DNA of 64,000 nucleotides from an uncultured Paracoccaceae bacterium (GCA_943787985.1 CALSOO010000006.1:62001-126000), one strand, 5' to 3'; positions 28,478 through 37,498 are shown, counted from the first letter of the stretch. Notes: generated by a model not told the origin, from the sequence alone. Made by a program: numbers and translations.

Positions 28478-29650
28478 CTACTCTTTGGGGCAGACCAGTT
28501 TGGTCATGGCCACTTCGCTGCGGTAATAGGACTCATGGGTTGAGAACTTGGAAAACACCGAATGCCAAGGCATGCGCGGACGCAGCGTGTCGGGAAAGGC
28601 TTTGGGATAAAAGTTCTTGGTCAACTCGTCGTTTTCGATGGTGCGCACATGCGGGCGGGGGCTGGCCAGAACGTCACTCTTGAAGGCGATGTCGATCCAG
28701 TTCGCCAACTTGTGTTTGCTGCCATAGACCTTGGACAACTCGCGTTCCAACAACTGCTCTTGCAAGATCAGCAGGCTCAGCATGGATCCCCATGTGTGCA
28801 GCGTCGTGCGGGTCAGTTCCGGACCATATTCCGACAAAGCATCCACCGCGATGACACTGCCCAGGGAGTGGCCAATGACATGCACCTCGTCGTAGGGTTC
28901 ATCGCCGTCATAGACGGAATCGAGCAGATCAACGACACGGGTGCGGGCCTTGGCGCGGATGCCGATCCTGTCTTCCCCCAACGCGTCATCGCGCAAATAC
29001 GAGCGCACAAACGTGCACATATTGGCCAGAGTTTCCAAAAATCCGACGCTGAACAGTCCGACAACAAAGAACACCGTGGGCCAGTGTCGCCACGATTCAA
29101 TGAGGCCCGCAAAGTTCTGGATCCACTGGCTGCCCTCGGGTTGCAATGCGGTCAGGGCGGGGGGCAGGGTAGAGGGATCATTGACGATGGCCCCGACCAG
29201 AACACTGATCACGGTCAGATACCACAGGATCAACAACAGGCCCGAAATGACCAGCGCCACGAGGGTCTTGAACGGTCCGCGCCAGTGCCACACGGCTTTG
29301 GCCAAACCGCCCGTGCCCCAGTAAAAAATCATCGAAAACCCGCGCTTGAAACGTTGCCACGGGCTTTCATTGCCCCAATCAGGGATCAAATCCCCCCAAA
29401 ACGCCTCGTAGATGTCTAAAGTGACGTCAAACCCGTCTTTGCGCGAATGGGCAGTGATCTGCACCGCTTCGCTGTCTTGCGGGTGGTCGCTTTCGGTTGT
29501 GGAATAGCCGTCGGAGTAGCTGTGGATCGAATTGATAAGCTGGTGACGGGCGGCCAGCTTTTCGCGTTTGGAGAAACCGGGAACCAGAATTACGGCGCGT
29601 TTCAACGGAGGGGACACCGCGGGTGTCGCGGTCGGGGTGTCTTCTGACAT
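28478..29650 (-). CDS. Membrane-associated alpha/beta-hydrolase with GHSLG motif
   Basis: Protein of 390 residues. A lipase/esterase nucleophile elbow, VIGHSLGSVIAVDALSEYG, lies near residue 265, and an N-terminal strand AVILVPGF fits the oxyanion-side loop of such hydrolases. Between them are two strong hydrophobic segments (LVALVISGLLLILWYLTVIS and VFFVVGLFSVGFL), so it is probably an inner-membrane enzyme. The start MSEDTPTATPAV is chosen; an upstream extension of 98 codons is unconserved. It lies between hisD and UPF0262 on the opposite strand, which looks like an insertion. The substrate is unknown, and a fatty-acyl ester is only a guess. Confidence 0.7.
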   Translation of the reverse strand: MSEDTPTATPAVSPPLKRAVILVPGFSKREKLAARHQLINSIHSYSDGYSTTESDHPQDSEAVQITAHSRKDGFDVTLDIYEAFWGDLIPDWGNESPWQRFKRGFSMIFYWGTGGLAKAVWHWRGPFKTLVALVISGLLLILWYLTVISVLVGAIVNDPSTLPPALTALQPEGSQWIQNFAGLIESWRHWPTVFFVVGLFSVGFLETLANMCTFVRSYLRDDALGEDRIGIRAKARTRVVDLLDSVYDGDEPYDEVHVIGHSLGSVIAVDALSEYGPELTRTTLHTWGSMLSLLILQEQLLERELSKVYGSKHKLANWIDIAFKSDVLASPRPHVRTIENDELTKNFYPKAFPDTLRPRMPWHSVFSKFSTHESYYRSEVAMTKLVCPKE

Positions 29651-29819
29651 AGGGGAGTTCCAATATATTAACCTAAATGTGGAAAGCCTGCCGGCAATGC
29701 GCGGCTTTGGGCAACCTTTGAGTGCAATGAGCATTGTAAAACGCGAGATCACCGCGCCTTGCCCATCCCTCTCGTTTCGCGCTAAGAAACGGGGCAACTT
29801 ATCTGTCGGACCAGTCCCC

Positions 29820-30299
29820 ATGCCTTGTATTACGCACATCAATCTTGACGATGCGAACCTGCCGCCCCCTACGCCCGAAATCGAACAAGAACGCAAAGTG
29901 GCGATGTTCGATCTGCTGGAGGACAACATGTTTGTCCTGCCCAAACGGGAGGAGCGGGTGGTGCCCGAGGGGCCGTATCACGTCGGGCTGTCGATTCGTG
30001 ACAAGCGGCTGATCTTTGATGTGAACACCGAAAGTGCGGAAAAAGCGGCAGAGTTTCACCTGTCGCTCGGCCCCTTTCGCCAAGTGGTCAAAGATTACTT
30101 CCAGATTTGCGAAAGCTACTTTGACGCGGTGAAAAACCTACCCCCCAGCCAGATCGAAACCATCGACATGGCACGGCGCGGGATTCACAACGAAGGATCG
30201 CGGGTCTTGCAGGAGCGCCTTGAAGGCAAGGCGGAGATCGACACAGACACCGCACGCCGCCTGTTCACCCTCATTTGTGTTCTGCATTTCGGGGGCTGA
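29820..30299 (+). CDS. UPF0262 family protein
   Basis: Protein of 159 residues with the very conserved UPF0262 core: PPPTPEIEQERKVAMFDLL, then FHLSLGPFRQVVKDYFQICE, SQIETIDMARRGIHNEGSRV, and the terminal TARRLFTLICVLHFGG. The start at 29820 is chosen by conservation, since the open frame runs 84 codons further upstream. Function is unknown; the family is restricted to alphaproteobacteria and is usually next to hisD and the phosphatase gene that follows here with no gap. Confidence 0.93.
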   Translation: MPCITHINLDDANLPPPTPEIEQERKVAMFDLLEDNMFVLPKREERVVPEGPYHVGLSIRDKRLIFDVNTESAEKAAEFHLSLGPFRQVVKDYFQICESYFDAVKNLPPSQIETIDMARRGIHNEGSRVLQERLEGKAEIDTDTARRLFTLICVLHFGG

Positions 30300-30773
30300 A
30301 TGACGAAACCCCTTCCCCAATCGGTATTGTTTTGCTGCGATCACAACGCAGTGCGCTCGCCCATGGCCGAAGGGATCATGAAAAGGTTTTACGGCACAGG
30401 CACGTATGTGCAATCCGCAGGTGTCAAAGGGGATATGGACATCGACGGCTTTTCCATCGCCGTCTGTCAGGAAATGTCGGTCGAACTGTCCCGCCACCGC
30501 TCGCGCAGCTTTGACGAAATGGAAGACTGGGGGGACGACCTCGGGTCTTTTGACCTGATCATCGCGCTGAGCCCCGCCAGCCAGCGCCGCGCGCAGGAAT
30601 TGACGCGTTTCAACCACCTTGAGGTCGAATACTGGCCCATCCTTGACCCCACGGGCCTCGGGGAATCGCGGGACGCAAAACTCGTGAGCTACCGCCAGGC
30701 ACGGGACCAGATCATCGAAAACCTGCACGCCAAATGGGGCGCGCCGCAGGAGGACACCGATGGACGTGGTTGA
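30300..30773 (+). CDS. Low molecular weight protein-tyrosine-phosphatase family protein
   Basis: Protein of 157 residues. The phosphatase loop CX5R(S) is seen at residues 13-20 as CDHNAVRS, close to the N terminus as in LMW-PTP and arsenate reductase relatives. The late catalytic Asp of the family is expected in WPILDPTG, where it would act as general acid. The second Cys of the typical loop (CxGNxCRS) is replaced by Ala, as is common in alphaproteobacterial members next to UPF0262. It starts at the base after the UPF0262 stop and overlaps the next gene by 14 bases. Confidence 0.88.
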   Translation: MTKPLPQSVLFCCDHNAVRSPMAEGIMKRFYGTGTYVQSAGVKGDMDIDGFSIAVCQEMSVELSRHRSRSFDEMEDWGDDLGSFDLIIALSPASQRRAQELTRFNHLEVEYWPILDPTGLGESRDAKLVSYRQARDQIIENLHAKWGAPQEDTDGRG

Positions 30774-31149
30774 ACGCTACTTCGCGGCCTTTAACGCAGG
30801 GGATGTGAACGCAATGCTCGCAGAACTCAGCGCGGACGTGGCCCATCACGTGAACGAAGGGGAGGTGCGCGTCGGCAAAGCCAGCTTCGAGGCGTTCTGC
30901 ACCCATATGAACATCTGCTACCGCGAAAACCTGACGGATCTGGTGGTTTTGCGCGACGCGACAGGCACGCGGGCCGGCGCAGAATACATCGTGAACGGCA
31001 CCTACCTGCAAAGCGACGCAGGGCTGCCAGAGGCCCGCGGGCAAACGTACCGGCTGCCCGCTGGGTCGTTCTTCGACGTGAAAGACGGAAAGATCACGCG
31101 GATCACCACCTACTACAATCTCGCCGACTGGACCGCGCAAGTGTCATGA
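30760..31149 (+). CDS. SnoaL/NTF2-like fold protein
   Basis: Protein of 129 residues with the layout of ketosteroid-isomerase-related SnoaL-like proteins: an N-terminal helix VVERYFAAFNAGDVNAMLAE followed by strands HHVNEGEVRVGK, and the terminal FFDVKDGKITRITTYYN. This fold forms a small cone-shaped pocket used for isomerases, dehydratases or simple binding, so no reaction can be assigned. It overlaps the phosphatase gene (14 bases) and the GNAT gene (4 bases, ATGA), so all are probably one operon. A GGAGG site precedes the start. Confidence 0.82.
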   Translation: MDVVERYFAAFNAGDVNAMLAELSADVAHHVNEGEVRVGKASFEAFCTHMNICYRENLTDLVVLRDATGTRAGAEYIVNGTYLQSDAGLPEARGQTYRLPAGSFFDVKDGKITRITTYYNLADWTAQVS

Positions 31150-31730
31150 TTGCCGTACAGCAAATTCCCCACGACGCGCTGGAAAACCGTCTGGACGAGG
31201 TTGCAGCACTGCGGATCAACGTGTTTCGGGACTGGCCCTACCTTTACGACGGGGATGAAGCCTATGAACGGCAATACCTGCAATCGTACGAGCGCACGAC
31301 ACGCGCGATCGTGGTCGGGGCATTTGACGGGGACTGGTTGGTGGGGGCGTCCACGGGCGCACCGCTCAGCGAGCACGCGGATGATTTCGCCGCCGCCTTT
31401 TGTGACACCGACGTCGACATAGACCGCACATTCTACTTTGCCGAAAGCGTGCTTTTGCCCAGATATCGGGGCCAAGGGGTCGGGCACCGGTTCTTTGACC
31501 GACGCGAGGATTTTGCACGCGAAAACGGGTTCACAAACATCTGCTTTTGCGCTGTGGTGCGTGGCGACGGGCACCCCGAACAGCCCAAAACCTACAGCCC
31601 GCTGGATCCGTTCTGGGAAAAACGCGGCTACGCCCCGCTGGACGGGGTGATCGCGAAATTCGCGTGGAAAGACGTGGATCAACCGTATCAAACAAAAAAG
31701 CCGCTGCAATTCTGGATGCGCAACCTTTAA
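31146..31730 (+). CDS. GNAT family N-acetyltransferase
   Basis: Protein of 194 residues. The acetyl-CoA-binding stretch is visible as ESVLLPRYRGQGVGHRFFDR, containing the RxxGxG-type loop R-G-Q-G-V-G around residue 115. The following FARENGFTNICFCAVVR fits strand 5 and helix 4 of the fold. The N-terminal part is somewhat longer than in minimal GNATs. Its start overlaps the NTF2-like gene by 4 bases. The acceptor is unknown. Confidence 0.85.
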   Translation: MIAVQQIPHDALENRLDEVAALRINVFRDWPYLYDGDEAYERQYLQSYERTTRAIVVGAFDGDWLVGASTGAPLSEHADDFAAAFCDTDVDIDRTFYFAESVLLPRYRGQGVGHRFFDRREDFARENGFTNICFCAVVRGDGHPEQPKTYSPLDPFWEKRGYAPLDGVIAKFAWKDVDQPYQTKKPLQFWMRNL

Positions 31731-31764
31731 ACACAGCCTTTAAACACAGCCTTTACACGCTGCC
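31726..31764 (+). repeat. 13-bp tandem repeat, three copies
   Basis: Two exact copies of TTTAAACACAGCC are followed by one altered copy (TTTACACGCTGCC). The stop codon of the GNAT gene lies in the first unit, so variation in copy number would not alter the protein. Confidence 0.8.
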
Positions 31765-31808
31765 TCTAAAACAGGGCGTGCGGGGCAAAGGGGCAGGGCA
31801 AAGCGGGA

Positions 31809-32177
31809 TCAGCCGCACTGCTTGGCAGCACTGACGCCAAAGTCTTTCCAGTTGCGCCAGAACCGCTCGCTCGCAGGATTGTCCGACTGGCGGGTGTCCT
31901 GCGCGCGCTGGGGATTGGCGAAAAAGCTGGCACCGCGCTGTTGCTCTGCGCGGCTCAAAGAGCGGTTGGCCACAGCCTGCACACACCCGCATTTGGACCG
32001 GCTGGACTGCTTGCGGCCCGCGCGCATACAGGCCTGCGCAATCGGACCATTGGCGAATTGGACCGATGACGACCCGGACGTGCGCGCCCCGACTGCATTG
32101 TTGGAAGAATACCGCGTGCCACTGCCGCAGGCCGCGATGAGCGTAAGAATTGAAAGTGCCGCAACGATGCGAAACAT
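31809..32177 (-). CDS. Putative lipoprotein, Cys/Arg-rich
   Basis: Protein of 122 residues starting MFRIVAALSILTLIAACGSG, a typical lipoprotein signal with lipobox LIAAC giving an acylated Cys at residue 17. The mature part contains repeated Cys and basic residues (QACMRAGRKQSSRSKCGCVQ) and the block RAEQQRGASFFANPQRAQ. It resembles small Rhodobacteraceae proteins sometimes labelled arginine transporter, a name I do not trust. The start is chosen by the signal peptide and an AGAGG site upstream. It converges on the GNAT gene. Confidence 0.65.
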   Translation of the reverse strand: MFRIVAALSILTLIAACGSGTRYSSNNAVGARTSGSSSVQFANGPIAQACMRAGRKQSSRSKCGCVQAVANRSLSRAEQQRGASFFANPQRAQDTRQSDNPASERFWRNWKDFGVSAAKQCG

Positions 32178-32800
32178 AGGCCCGTACCTCTGAATTGGCA
32201 GCCTTTTGGCCACTCTGATTGTCTGCTGGGCCGAGTATGACGCAAACGCACGACGCACGCAATTCACGAAGGAGTGGTGCGGCAAGAGATACCGTGAAAC
32301 ACTCGGCTGTGAGGATGAACAAGGCCCGCCCTAACAAACTGGTTCGGGCAAAGCCCGGACAGCCCCCGACCCTCCCCACGGGAGGGGGCTTCACCCCCAC
32401 CCAGGGCCGGGGGCTGTCCTCGTGTTGGTTTGGAACTTTCTGGAAACGCGGTCTGTTGTTTAAGGACCCTTTACTGCGCGTTTCGGCGTGAAAAGCTCCA
32501 CAGGAGCCTTTGCAAAGCGGCCTGCGCCCCGAGGGTCTGACGCGGGCTTAGCCGAGACACGCCCATGTTTAACATATATCTCAGGTGAATTTAGTGAGTG
32601 GAACTTCAATAGTATCTCCAAACCAGCCACTCAATTTTCGGCGATCTTTCATCTTCCCTCGATACCCAAGAATAAAGAAAATATGCAGTTCCGCCAAAAA
32701 CATAGATGCTTCCCACACCTTCAAAAGTTCGAGACCACTTAGGGGGACGCGCTGAGCTGCGTGAGTGATATCGTTTCTGACAATAGTTAGAATATTGTAA
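32178..32800. other. Long non-coding interval with a large hairpin
   Basis: About 620 bases without a supported gene. The left part is GC-rich and contains the inverted repeat described separately. From about 32570 on the sequence becomes AT-rich and merges with the composition of the accessory gene ending at 32801, so the boundary of an inserted segment probably lies near 32500-32570. Confidence 0.5.
32357..32419. repeat. 63-base inverted repeat (hairpin)
   Basis: GGACAGCCCCCGACCCT at 32357 is matched by the reverse complement AGGGCCGGGGGCTGTCC ending at 32419, with one mismatch in 17. The interior contains a second GC-rich stem (CTCCC/GGGAG). It has no T tract on the plus strand, so it may be a bidirectional terminator or a repeat-family palindrome. 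Confidence 0.75.
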
Positions 32801-33880
32801 TCATTTAATATTTTTTACGTTTGATTGCTTGTATCTGGCTTTGACTTCTTCAGCATGCTCCAAAGGCTCACCTTTGAATCCAATTGCAGAAGCTGAGGCT
32901 GTCAGCTTGTTGTGAAAGCCGCGAGTACTCTTCATCAACTCACTCGTCCAGCCAGCATGGTTCTGGAGTGTGTAGTCGCAAAGCAGTTCGAGCAGAGACT
33001 GAGCTACAATAACGCCGATTTCTAAGCCGGTAAAATGTCTTGCGGTGGTAGCTGCTCTGTAAAGCCCAAATGCCCTGTTTAACACAATTCCAATTTTGGG
33101 GTCATCGCAAGCTTTACAATACATTCCAAACAGTTCTGAAATTTCTTGAGAGCTATGAAATGCGGACCAATTCGAAACCATCTGAGGTGGGTCGTAGATA
33201 CTGGCATCAGGCTGTATTGCCGCTAGAGATTTGTCCCTGGCAAGCGCCTTCCAAGGCCCAAAACTTACATTTGCACCAACCACGAACCTGAAAAAATGCC
33301 ATAAAGTAGAATTTATTTTGGCGATTTCGTTGCTATCAAGGCTCCCGTTTCTCGCGGTGAAGTTAAATGTACCGACGTCTACAACCGACTTCTTTTGCTT
33401 AGTAGCCGATGAAAATTTTTCAGACGCACCTTGTACAAAGTCAAAGTCGATTTTGGCTGTTCGAGTCTCTAGGACAAATTGTTTAAAAAAGCTCTTAGGG
33501 GCCAGATTGTAGATAGCTCCAGAGACTGTTTCGGCGTCTATGTTGGACTCTAAAATGAGTGGAGATTGGGTCAAAATTCCTTCGACTTTCGTACCGTTGG
33601 AATCCGAAGAAATCTTTCTCGAAGTTGGCAAGAAACCAACACTTTTGCCGTTCGGGAAAGCGAAATTCATCTCAAAATCTTCAAAGCAATCGGAAAAACT
33701 ATCTCGGGGCAAGAAAAATTCGAATCGAATTGCTCCCTTCTCATCGAGAAAGGCTTGTAAGTCAGGCAAAGGCACTTCTTTGCTATCAATGAAAGCCGCA
33801 GGATGCCAACCCTTGAGATCAAGGCGGCGTTCATCAAAATGTTCGTGCCTTGTTTCGACGTTCTGTTGTTCACCACCCAT
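32801..33880 (-). CDS. Hypothetical AT-rich accessory protein, possibly HEPN-like
   Basis: Protein of 359 residues with base composition much lower in GC than its neighbours, a sign of transfer. The start [15 protein letters not shown] at 33880 has a G-rich site upstream and leaves 34 bases to the divergent lepA start. The middle is beta-rich; the C-terminal third is helical with [20 protein letters not shown] and ESLL-type helices ([19 protein letters not shown]), which vaguely recalls the helical Apea/HEPN proteins linked to phage defence, but the RX4-6H catalytic motif is not clearly present. I do not assign a function. Confidence 0.55.
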   Translation of the reverse strand: MGGEQQNVETRHEHFDERRLDLKGWHPAAFIDSKEVPLPDLQAFLDEKGAIRFEFFLPRDSFSDCFEDFEMNFAFPNGKSVGFLPTSRKISSDSNGTKVEGILTQSPLILESNIDAETVSGAIYNLAPKSFFKQFVLETRTAKIDFDFVQGASEKFSSATKQKKSVVDVGTFNFTARNGSLDSNEIAKINSTLWHFFRFVVGANVSFGPWKALARDKSLAAIQPDASIYDPPQMVSNWSAFHSSQEISELFGMYCKACDDPKIGIVLNRAFGLYRAATTARHFTGLEIGVIVAQSLLELLCDYTLQNHAGWTSELMKSTRGFHNKLTASASAIGFKGEPLEHAEEVKARYKQSNVKNIK

Positions 33881-33914
33881 TGACCACCCCCCAAAACCCG
33901 CTAAGACCTCTAAC

Positions 33915-35712
33915 ATGACACCACTCTCACATATCCGCAATTTCTCCATCGTGGCCCACATCGACCACGGGAAATCGACGCTCGCTGACCGGCTCATCCA
34001 AGAGACGGGCACGGTGAAAGACCGCGACATGCAGGCCCAGCTGCTCGACAGCATGGACATCGAACGCGAACGCGGCATCACCATCAAGGCCAACACCGTG
34101 CGCATCGACTACACCGCGCGAAACGGTGAGGACTATGTGCTCAACCTGATCGACACCCCCGGCCACGTTGATTTCGCCTATGAGGTCTCTCGCTCCATGC
34201 GCGCGGTCGAAGGCTCGCTTGCTGGTCGTGGACGCCTCCCAAGGGGTCGAGGCGCAAACGCTGGCCAACGTCTATCACGCGCATCGACGCCGACCACGAG
34301 ATCGTGCCGATCCTCAACAAAATCGACCTGCCCGCCGCCGATTGTGACCGGGTGGCCGAACAGATCGAAGACGTGATCGGCATCGACGCCTCCGGAGCGA
34401 TCCAGGTGTCGGCCAAAACCGGCGTCGGCATCGTCGAAACGCTTGAAGCCATCGTGCACCTGCTGCCCGCGCCGCAGGGCGACCGGACGCAGACCTCAAG
34501 GCGATGCTGGTGGATTCGTGGTACGACAGCTACCTCGGCGTCATCGTTCTGGTGCGCATCATCGACGGCGCCTGAAAAAGGGCGACAAGGTCAAATTCAT
34601 CTCCAACGGCACCACGCACCACGTGGACCGCATCGGGGTGTTCCGCCCGCAGATGGAGATGATCGACAGCCTTGGGCCCGGCGAAATCGGGTTTCTGACC
34701 GCCTCCATCAAACAAGTGCGCGACACCCGCGTCGGCGACACCATCACCCACGAACGCAAAACGGTCGAGGCGCTGCCGGGCTTCAAACCCGCACAGCCGG
34801 TGGTGTTCTGTGGGCTGTTCCCCGTGGACTCCTCCCAGTTCGAGGACATGCGCGACGCCATCGACAAACTCGCGCTCAATGACGCGTCGTTCAGCTTTGA
34901 AATGGAAACCTCCGCCGCGCTGGGCTTCGGCTTCCGCTGCGGGTTCCTTGGGCTGTTGCACCTCGAAGTGATCCGCGACCGGATCGAGCGCGAATATGAC
35001 ATCGAACTGATCACCACCGCGCCCTCGGTGGTCTACCACGTCTACATGCGCGACGGCACGATGGTCGGAACTGCACAACCCCGCCGACATGCCCGACCTG
35101 ACGCTGGTCGATCACCTCGAGGAGCCGCGGATCAAGGCGACGATCCTTGTGCCCGACGAATACCTCGGGGACGTGCTGAAACTGTGCCAAGAGCGGCGCG
35201 GCGTGCAGATGGACCTGACCTATGCAGGCTCACGGGCGATGACGGTCTATGACCTGCCGCTGAACGAGGTGGTGTTCGATTTCTACGACCGCCTGAAATC
35301 CGTGACCAAAGGCTACGCGTCGCTTTGACTACCAGATGACGGGTTACCAAACCGATAACCTCGTGAAAATGTCGTGCTGGTGAACGACGAACCCGTCGAT
35401 GCGCTGTCCATGATGGTGCACCGCGACCGCGCCGAAACGCGGGGCCGCGCGATGGTGGAAAAGCTCAAAGACCTGATCCCCCGCCACATGTTCAAAATCC
35501 CGATCCAAGCGGCGATTGGCGGCAAAGTCATCGCCCGCGAAACGCTGTCAGCGATGCGCAAGGACGTGACAGCCAAATGCTACGGCGGCGACGCGACGCG
35601 GAAACGCAAGCTGCTGGACAAGCAGAAGGCGGGGAAAAAGAAGATGCGGCAGTTTGGGAGAGTTGATATACCGCAAGAAGCCTTCATCAGCGCTCTCAAA
35701 ATGGACAGCTAA
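33915..35712 (+). pseudogene. lepA: Elongation factor 4 (LepA), seven single-base indels
   Basis: The conserved LepA sequence is present end to end (598 residues after correction) but split over three frames. The start reads [20 protein letters not shown] with G1 motif AHIDHGKST, then [12 protein letters not shown] and [10 protein letters not shown], and it ends ISALKMDS. Frame changes occur near 34220 (+1), 34281 (+1), 34484 (-1), 34570 (-1), 35067 (+1), 35322 (+1) and 35374 (-1). Protein similarity to LepA is uninterrupted between them, and the net length after correction is exactly 599 codons. LepA is a ribosome-associated GTPase that acts in translation under stress. Sequencing or assembly error is far more likely than true decay. 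Confidence 0.9.
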
Positions 35713-35863
35713 AGCTGTTTATTTTGACGCGCTGGAGAAGGCTGGTGGGAGGCAGGGTATTGCGCAGCAATGCGCGGTCCCACTCCGGTGCATAAGGTAT
35801 GCTGACTAACGCGGAGAACTATGGCAAGGTTCGATTGTTATTACCGTCTTTTAGGCTAAATTA

Positions 35864-36626
35864 ATGTTTAAGTTATTCAGCAAGAAGAAAACCACCTGTA
35901 TTTCCAAATTCCCGAAATGGCGCTGCCCGTCATGTCAGTCTGGAGTTCTGACTTGTGGTAAGCAGGATGTTATCACTCGGGAAACCACGGTTTCTAAAGC
36001 GGAGCGTTTGCACGATGCATGGGAGACGACATGGATTGAAATGAGTTTCGCTGCTTTTCTACGTTGTGATAATGCTGGGTGCGGAGCTGTAGCTGTTGCA
36101 ACGGGTCCTGCAGGTGTTTCGGAATACCAATACGATGGTCCAAATGGTGAATTTGAATTGGATTTTGAAGATCACTATTCCGTGGTATCTGTCGTGCCAG
36201 CCCCCCCTTTTTTTAGTCAAGCAGTGTGTTCCAGTCAAAATTTCAAATCACCTTGATGTAGTATTTGCTCTCTTCTGGACTGATCCAAGTGCTGCAATTG
36301 GGAAGCTAAGGGTTTGCGTCGAAGACATCTTAACGGACAAGAAGATCAAGCGTTTCACGAGCAATAAAGGGAAGCGAAATAGGCTAAATCTGCATAGCCG
36401 AATTGAACTTTTCGAAGACAAGAACCCAGCTGCTTCAGCAACTTTGATGGCGATCAAATGGATTGGAAATGCGGGAAGCCATGCGGGCGGAACAATGACC
36501 ATTTCCCAAGAAGAAGTAGTCGAAGTTTTGCAAATATTCGAGCACGCTTTAGACCAAATCTATGACACGAAATCAAAGGTGTTGGCGAAGAAAATTGCGG
36601 GAATTAACAAGAGAAAGGGGTTCTAG
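35864..36626 (+). pseudogene. DUF4145 domain protein, one frameshift
   Basis: The first frame (from 35864) begins MFKLFSKKKT and has two CxxC-type pairs (CPSCQSG and CDNAGCGA), suggesting zinc binding. It breaks at the run C7T7 (36201-36214). The second frame continues with LVKQCVPVKI, then a DUF4145-like helical domain containing AIGKLRVCVEDIL, AASATLMAIKWIGNAGSHAG and EVLQIFEHALDQIY. Removing one base restores a protein of 253 residues. The DNA is AT-rich compared with lepA just upstream. DUF4145 proteins occur in restriction and defence contexts, so an accessory or defence role is possible but not shown. Confidence 0.65.
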
Positions 36627-36671
36627 GTATTTTCTCAAGGTTGGAGCAGTTTGCCAAATCTCCGATTTGGC

Positions 36672-36703
36672 AGCGCCCGAACCGCCCCCACGGGGCGGGC
36701 GCT
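36672..36703. terminator. GC-rich hairpin after the DUF4145 gene
   Basis: AGCGCCC at the left pairs with GGGCGCT at the right, with an inner GCCCC/GGGGC stem; a short TTTGCTT follows. It is 45 bases after the DUF4145 stop and could act as a terminator. Confidence 0.55.
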
Positions 36704-36864
36704 TTGCTTCCACCCCTCGGTTCGGACGCGGTACTCCAAATAGAACGCAACCCCACCTGTAAACCTGACCCAGATCAAAGCCCCCCACACCCAAATCCTC
36801 TACCCTTCCCCTGCGCACCAAAACGCGCGGCAACAGACCCAGAGGACCCCACGCTCAGACTACC

Positions 36865-37035
36865 CTGATCCTTGACCTTTTCGTCGGCTCCACGCTTGCA
36901 GGCAGCGGCGTCGTGGCCGCGCTCACCATGGGGTACGGCACCCTCGCGCCGATCCTGATCGCGGCGGCGCTTGGGTTTGTCCTTGCCGTTCCCGTCAGCA
37001 CCCTGATCGCCAAGGCGCTTTTGGCCGATGGCTAG
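36865..37035 (+). CDS. Small membrane protein (often mislabelled CTP synthetase), start uncertain
   Basis: A frame ending at 37035 encodes LILDLFVGSTLAGSGVVAAL and then TMGYGTLAPILIAAALGFVL, two hydrophobic helices, ending STLIAKALLADG. This matches a short roseobacter membrane protein commonly carrying the mistaken name CTP synthetase. No ATG is present at the expected start. The usual start region (MLRL or similar) seems to be represented by ACGCTCAGACTA at about 36851, one base out of frame, so one more indel plus a changed start codon, or a non-standard start, must be assumed. Confidence 0.5.
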   Translation: MILDLFVGSTLAGSGVVAALTMGYGTLAPILIAAALGFVLAVPVSTLIAKALLADG

Positions 37036-37041
37036 GCGCGC

Positions 37042-37362
37042 TCACCGAGGGAACACGGCCTGCTTCACGCAGAGCGGTCCCCAATTCCGCTCTGCGATCT
37101 GGTGCAGCGCATAGTCACGGTCGCGGGCCTTGCCAGCGCGCAGCCGTTCTTGTTGATATTCCAGCCGCTCGACCAGTTCTGACATGCTGCGTCCGTGCAC
37201 GGCCGACAGCACGTCCAGATCGCGTAGGCGTACCACGCCGCAGACGGGTTTGCCGTAGCGCGTCAGCCACAAGTGTCCTTCGTGCTCCGTGACCAGTTTC
37301 AGCGCGCGGCGGCTGAATTTGCGAAAATCTGACAGGGGCATCGCGTGAATTTGAGGTAACAT
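37042..37362 (-). CDS. Phd/YefM-like antitoxin-fold protein, no toxin partner seen
   Basis: Protein of 106 residues. After an N-terminal helix (LSDFRKFSRRALKLVTEH) comes HLWLTRYGKPVCGVVRLRDL, which fits the dimerisation strand of Phd/YefM antitoxins (typically a VTRNGKPVAVLV-like pattern). The rest is helical and basic. The start ATG 37362 has GGAG at good spacing; a TTG at 37401 lies further up, inside a palindrome. Upstream are two palindromic repeats that could be operators, as expected for an autoregulated antitoxin. No toxin gene was found beside it, so it may be an orphan regulator. Confidence 0.5.
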   Translation of the reverse strand: MLPQIHAMPLSDFRKFSRRALKLVTEHEGHLWLTRYGKPVCGVVRLRDLDVLSAVHGRSMSELVERLEYQQERLRAGKARDRDYALHQIAERNWGPLCVKQAVFPR

Positions 37363-37390
37363 TTTGTTGCACTCCAAGAGGGATTTCAAA

Positions 37391-37424
37391 TCTTGTGACA
37401 AACGGACCCCGTTTTGTACAAGAC
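37391..37424. promoter_or_regulatory. Palindromic repeat copy 1, possible operator
   Basis: A 34-base element beginning TCTTGTGACAAAC and ending GTTTTGTACAAGAC, arms pairing at 10 of 13 positions. It lies 29 bases upstream of the Phd-like start at 37362, where an operator would be expected. Confidence 0.5.
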
Positions 37425-37464
37425 GCTGAAATCACCCCTTCAAAGGGCCGTTTCAGGGTCTGAA

Positions 37465-37498
37465 TCTTGTGACAAACACGGTCTGTTTTGTACAAGAC
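37465..37498. promoter_or_regulatory. Palindromic repeat copy 2, possible operator
   Basis: The same 34-base element as at 37391-37424, identical in both outer arms and differing only in the central 7 or so bases, at a centre-to-centre distance of 74 bases (about seven helical turns). Confidence 0.5.

Noticed and set aside
32219..32742. Two short plus-strand open frames in the interval after the lipoprotein gene
   Set aside because: They cross the large hairpin and the compositional boundary, and neither has a start signal or a family match.
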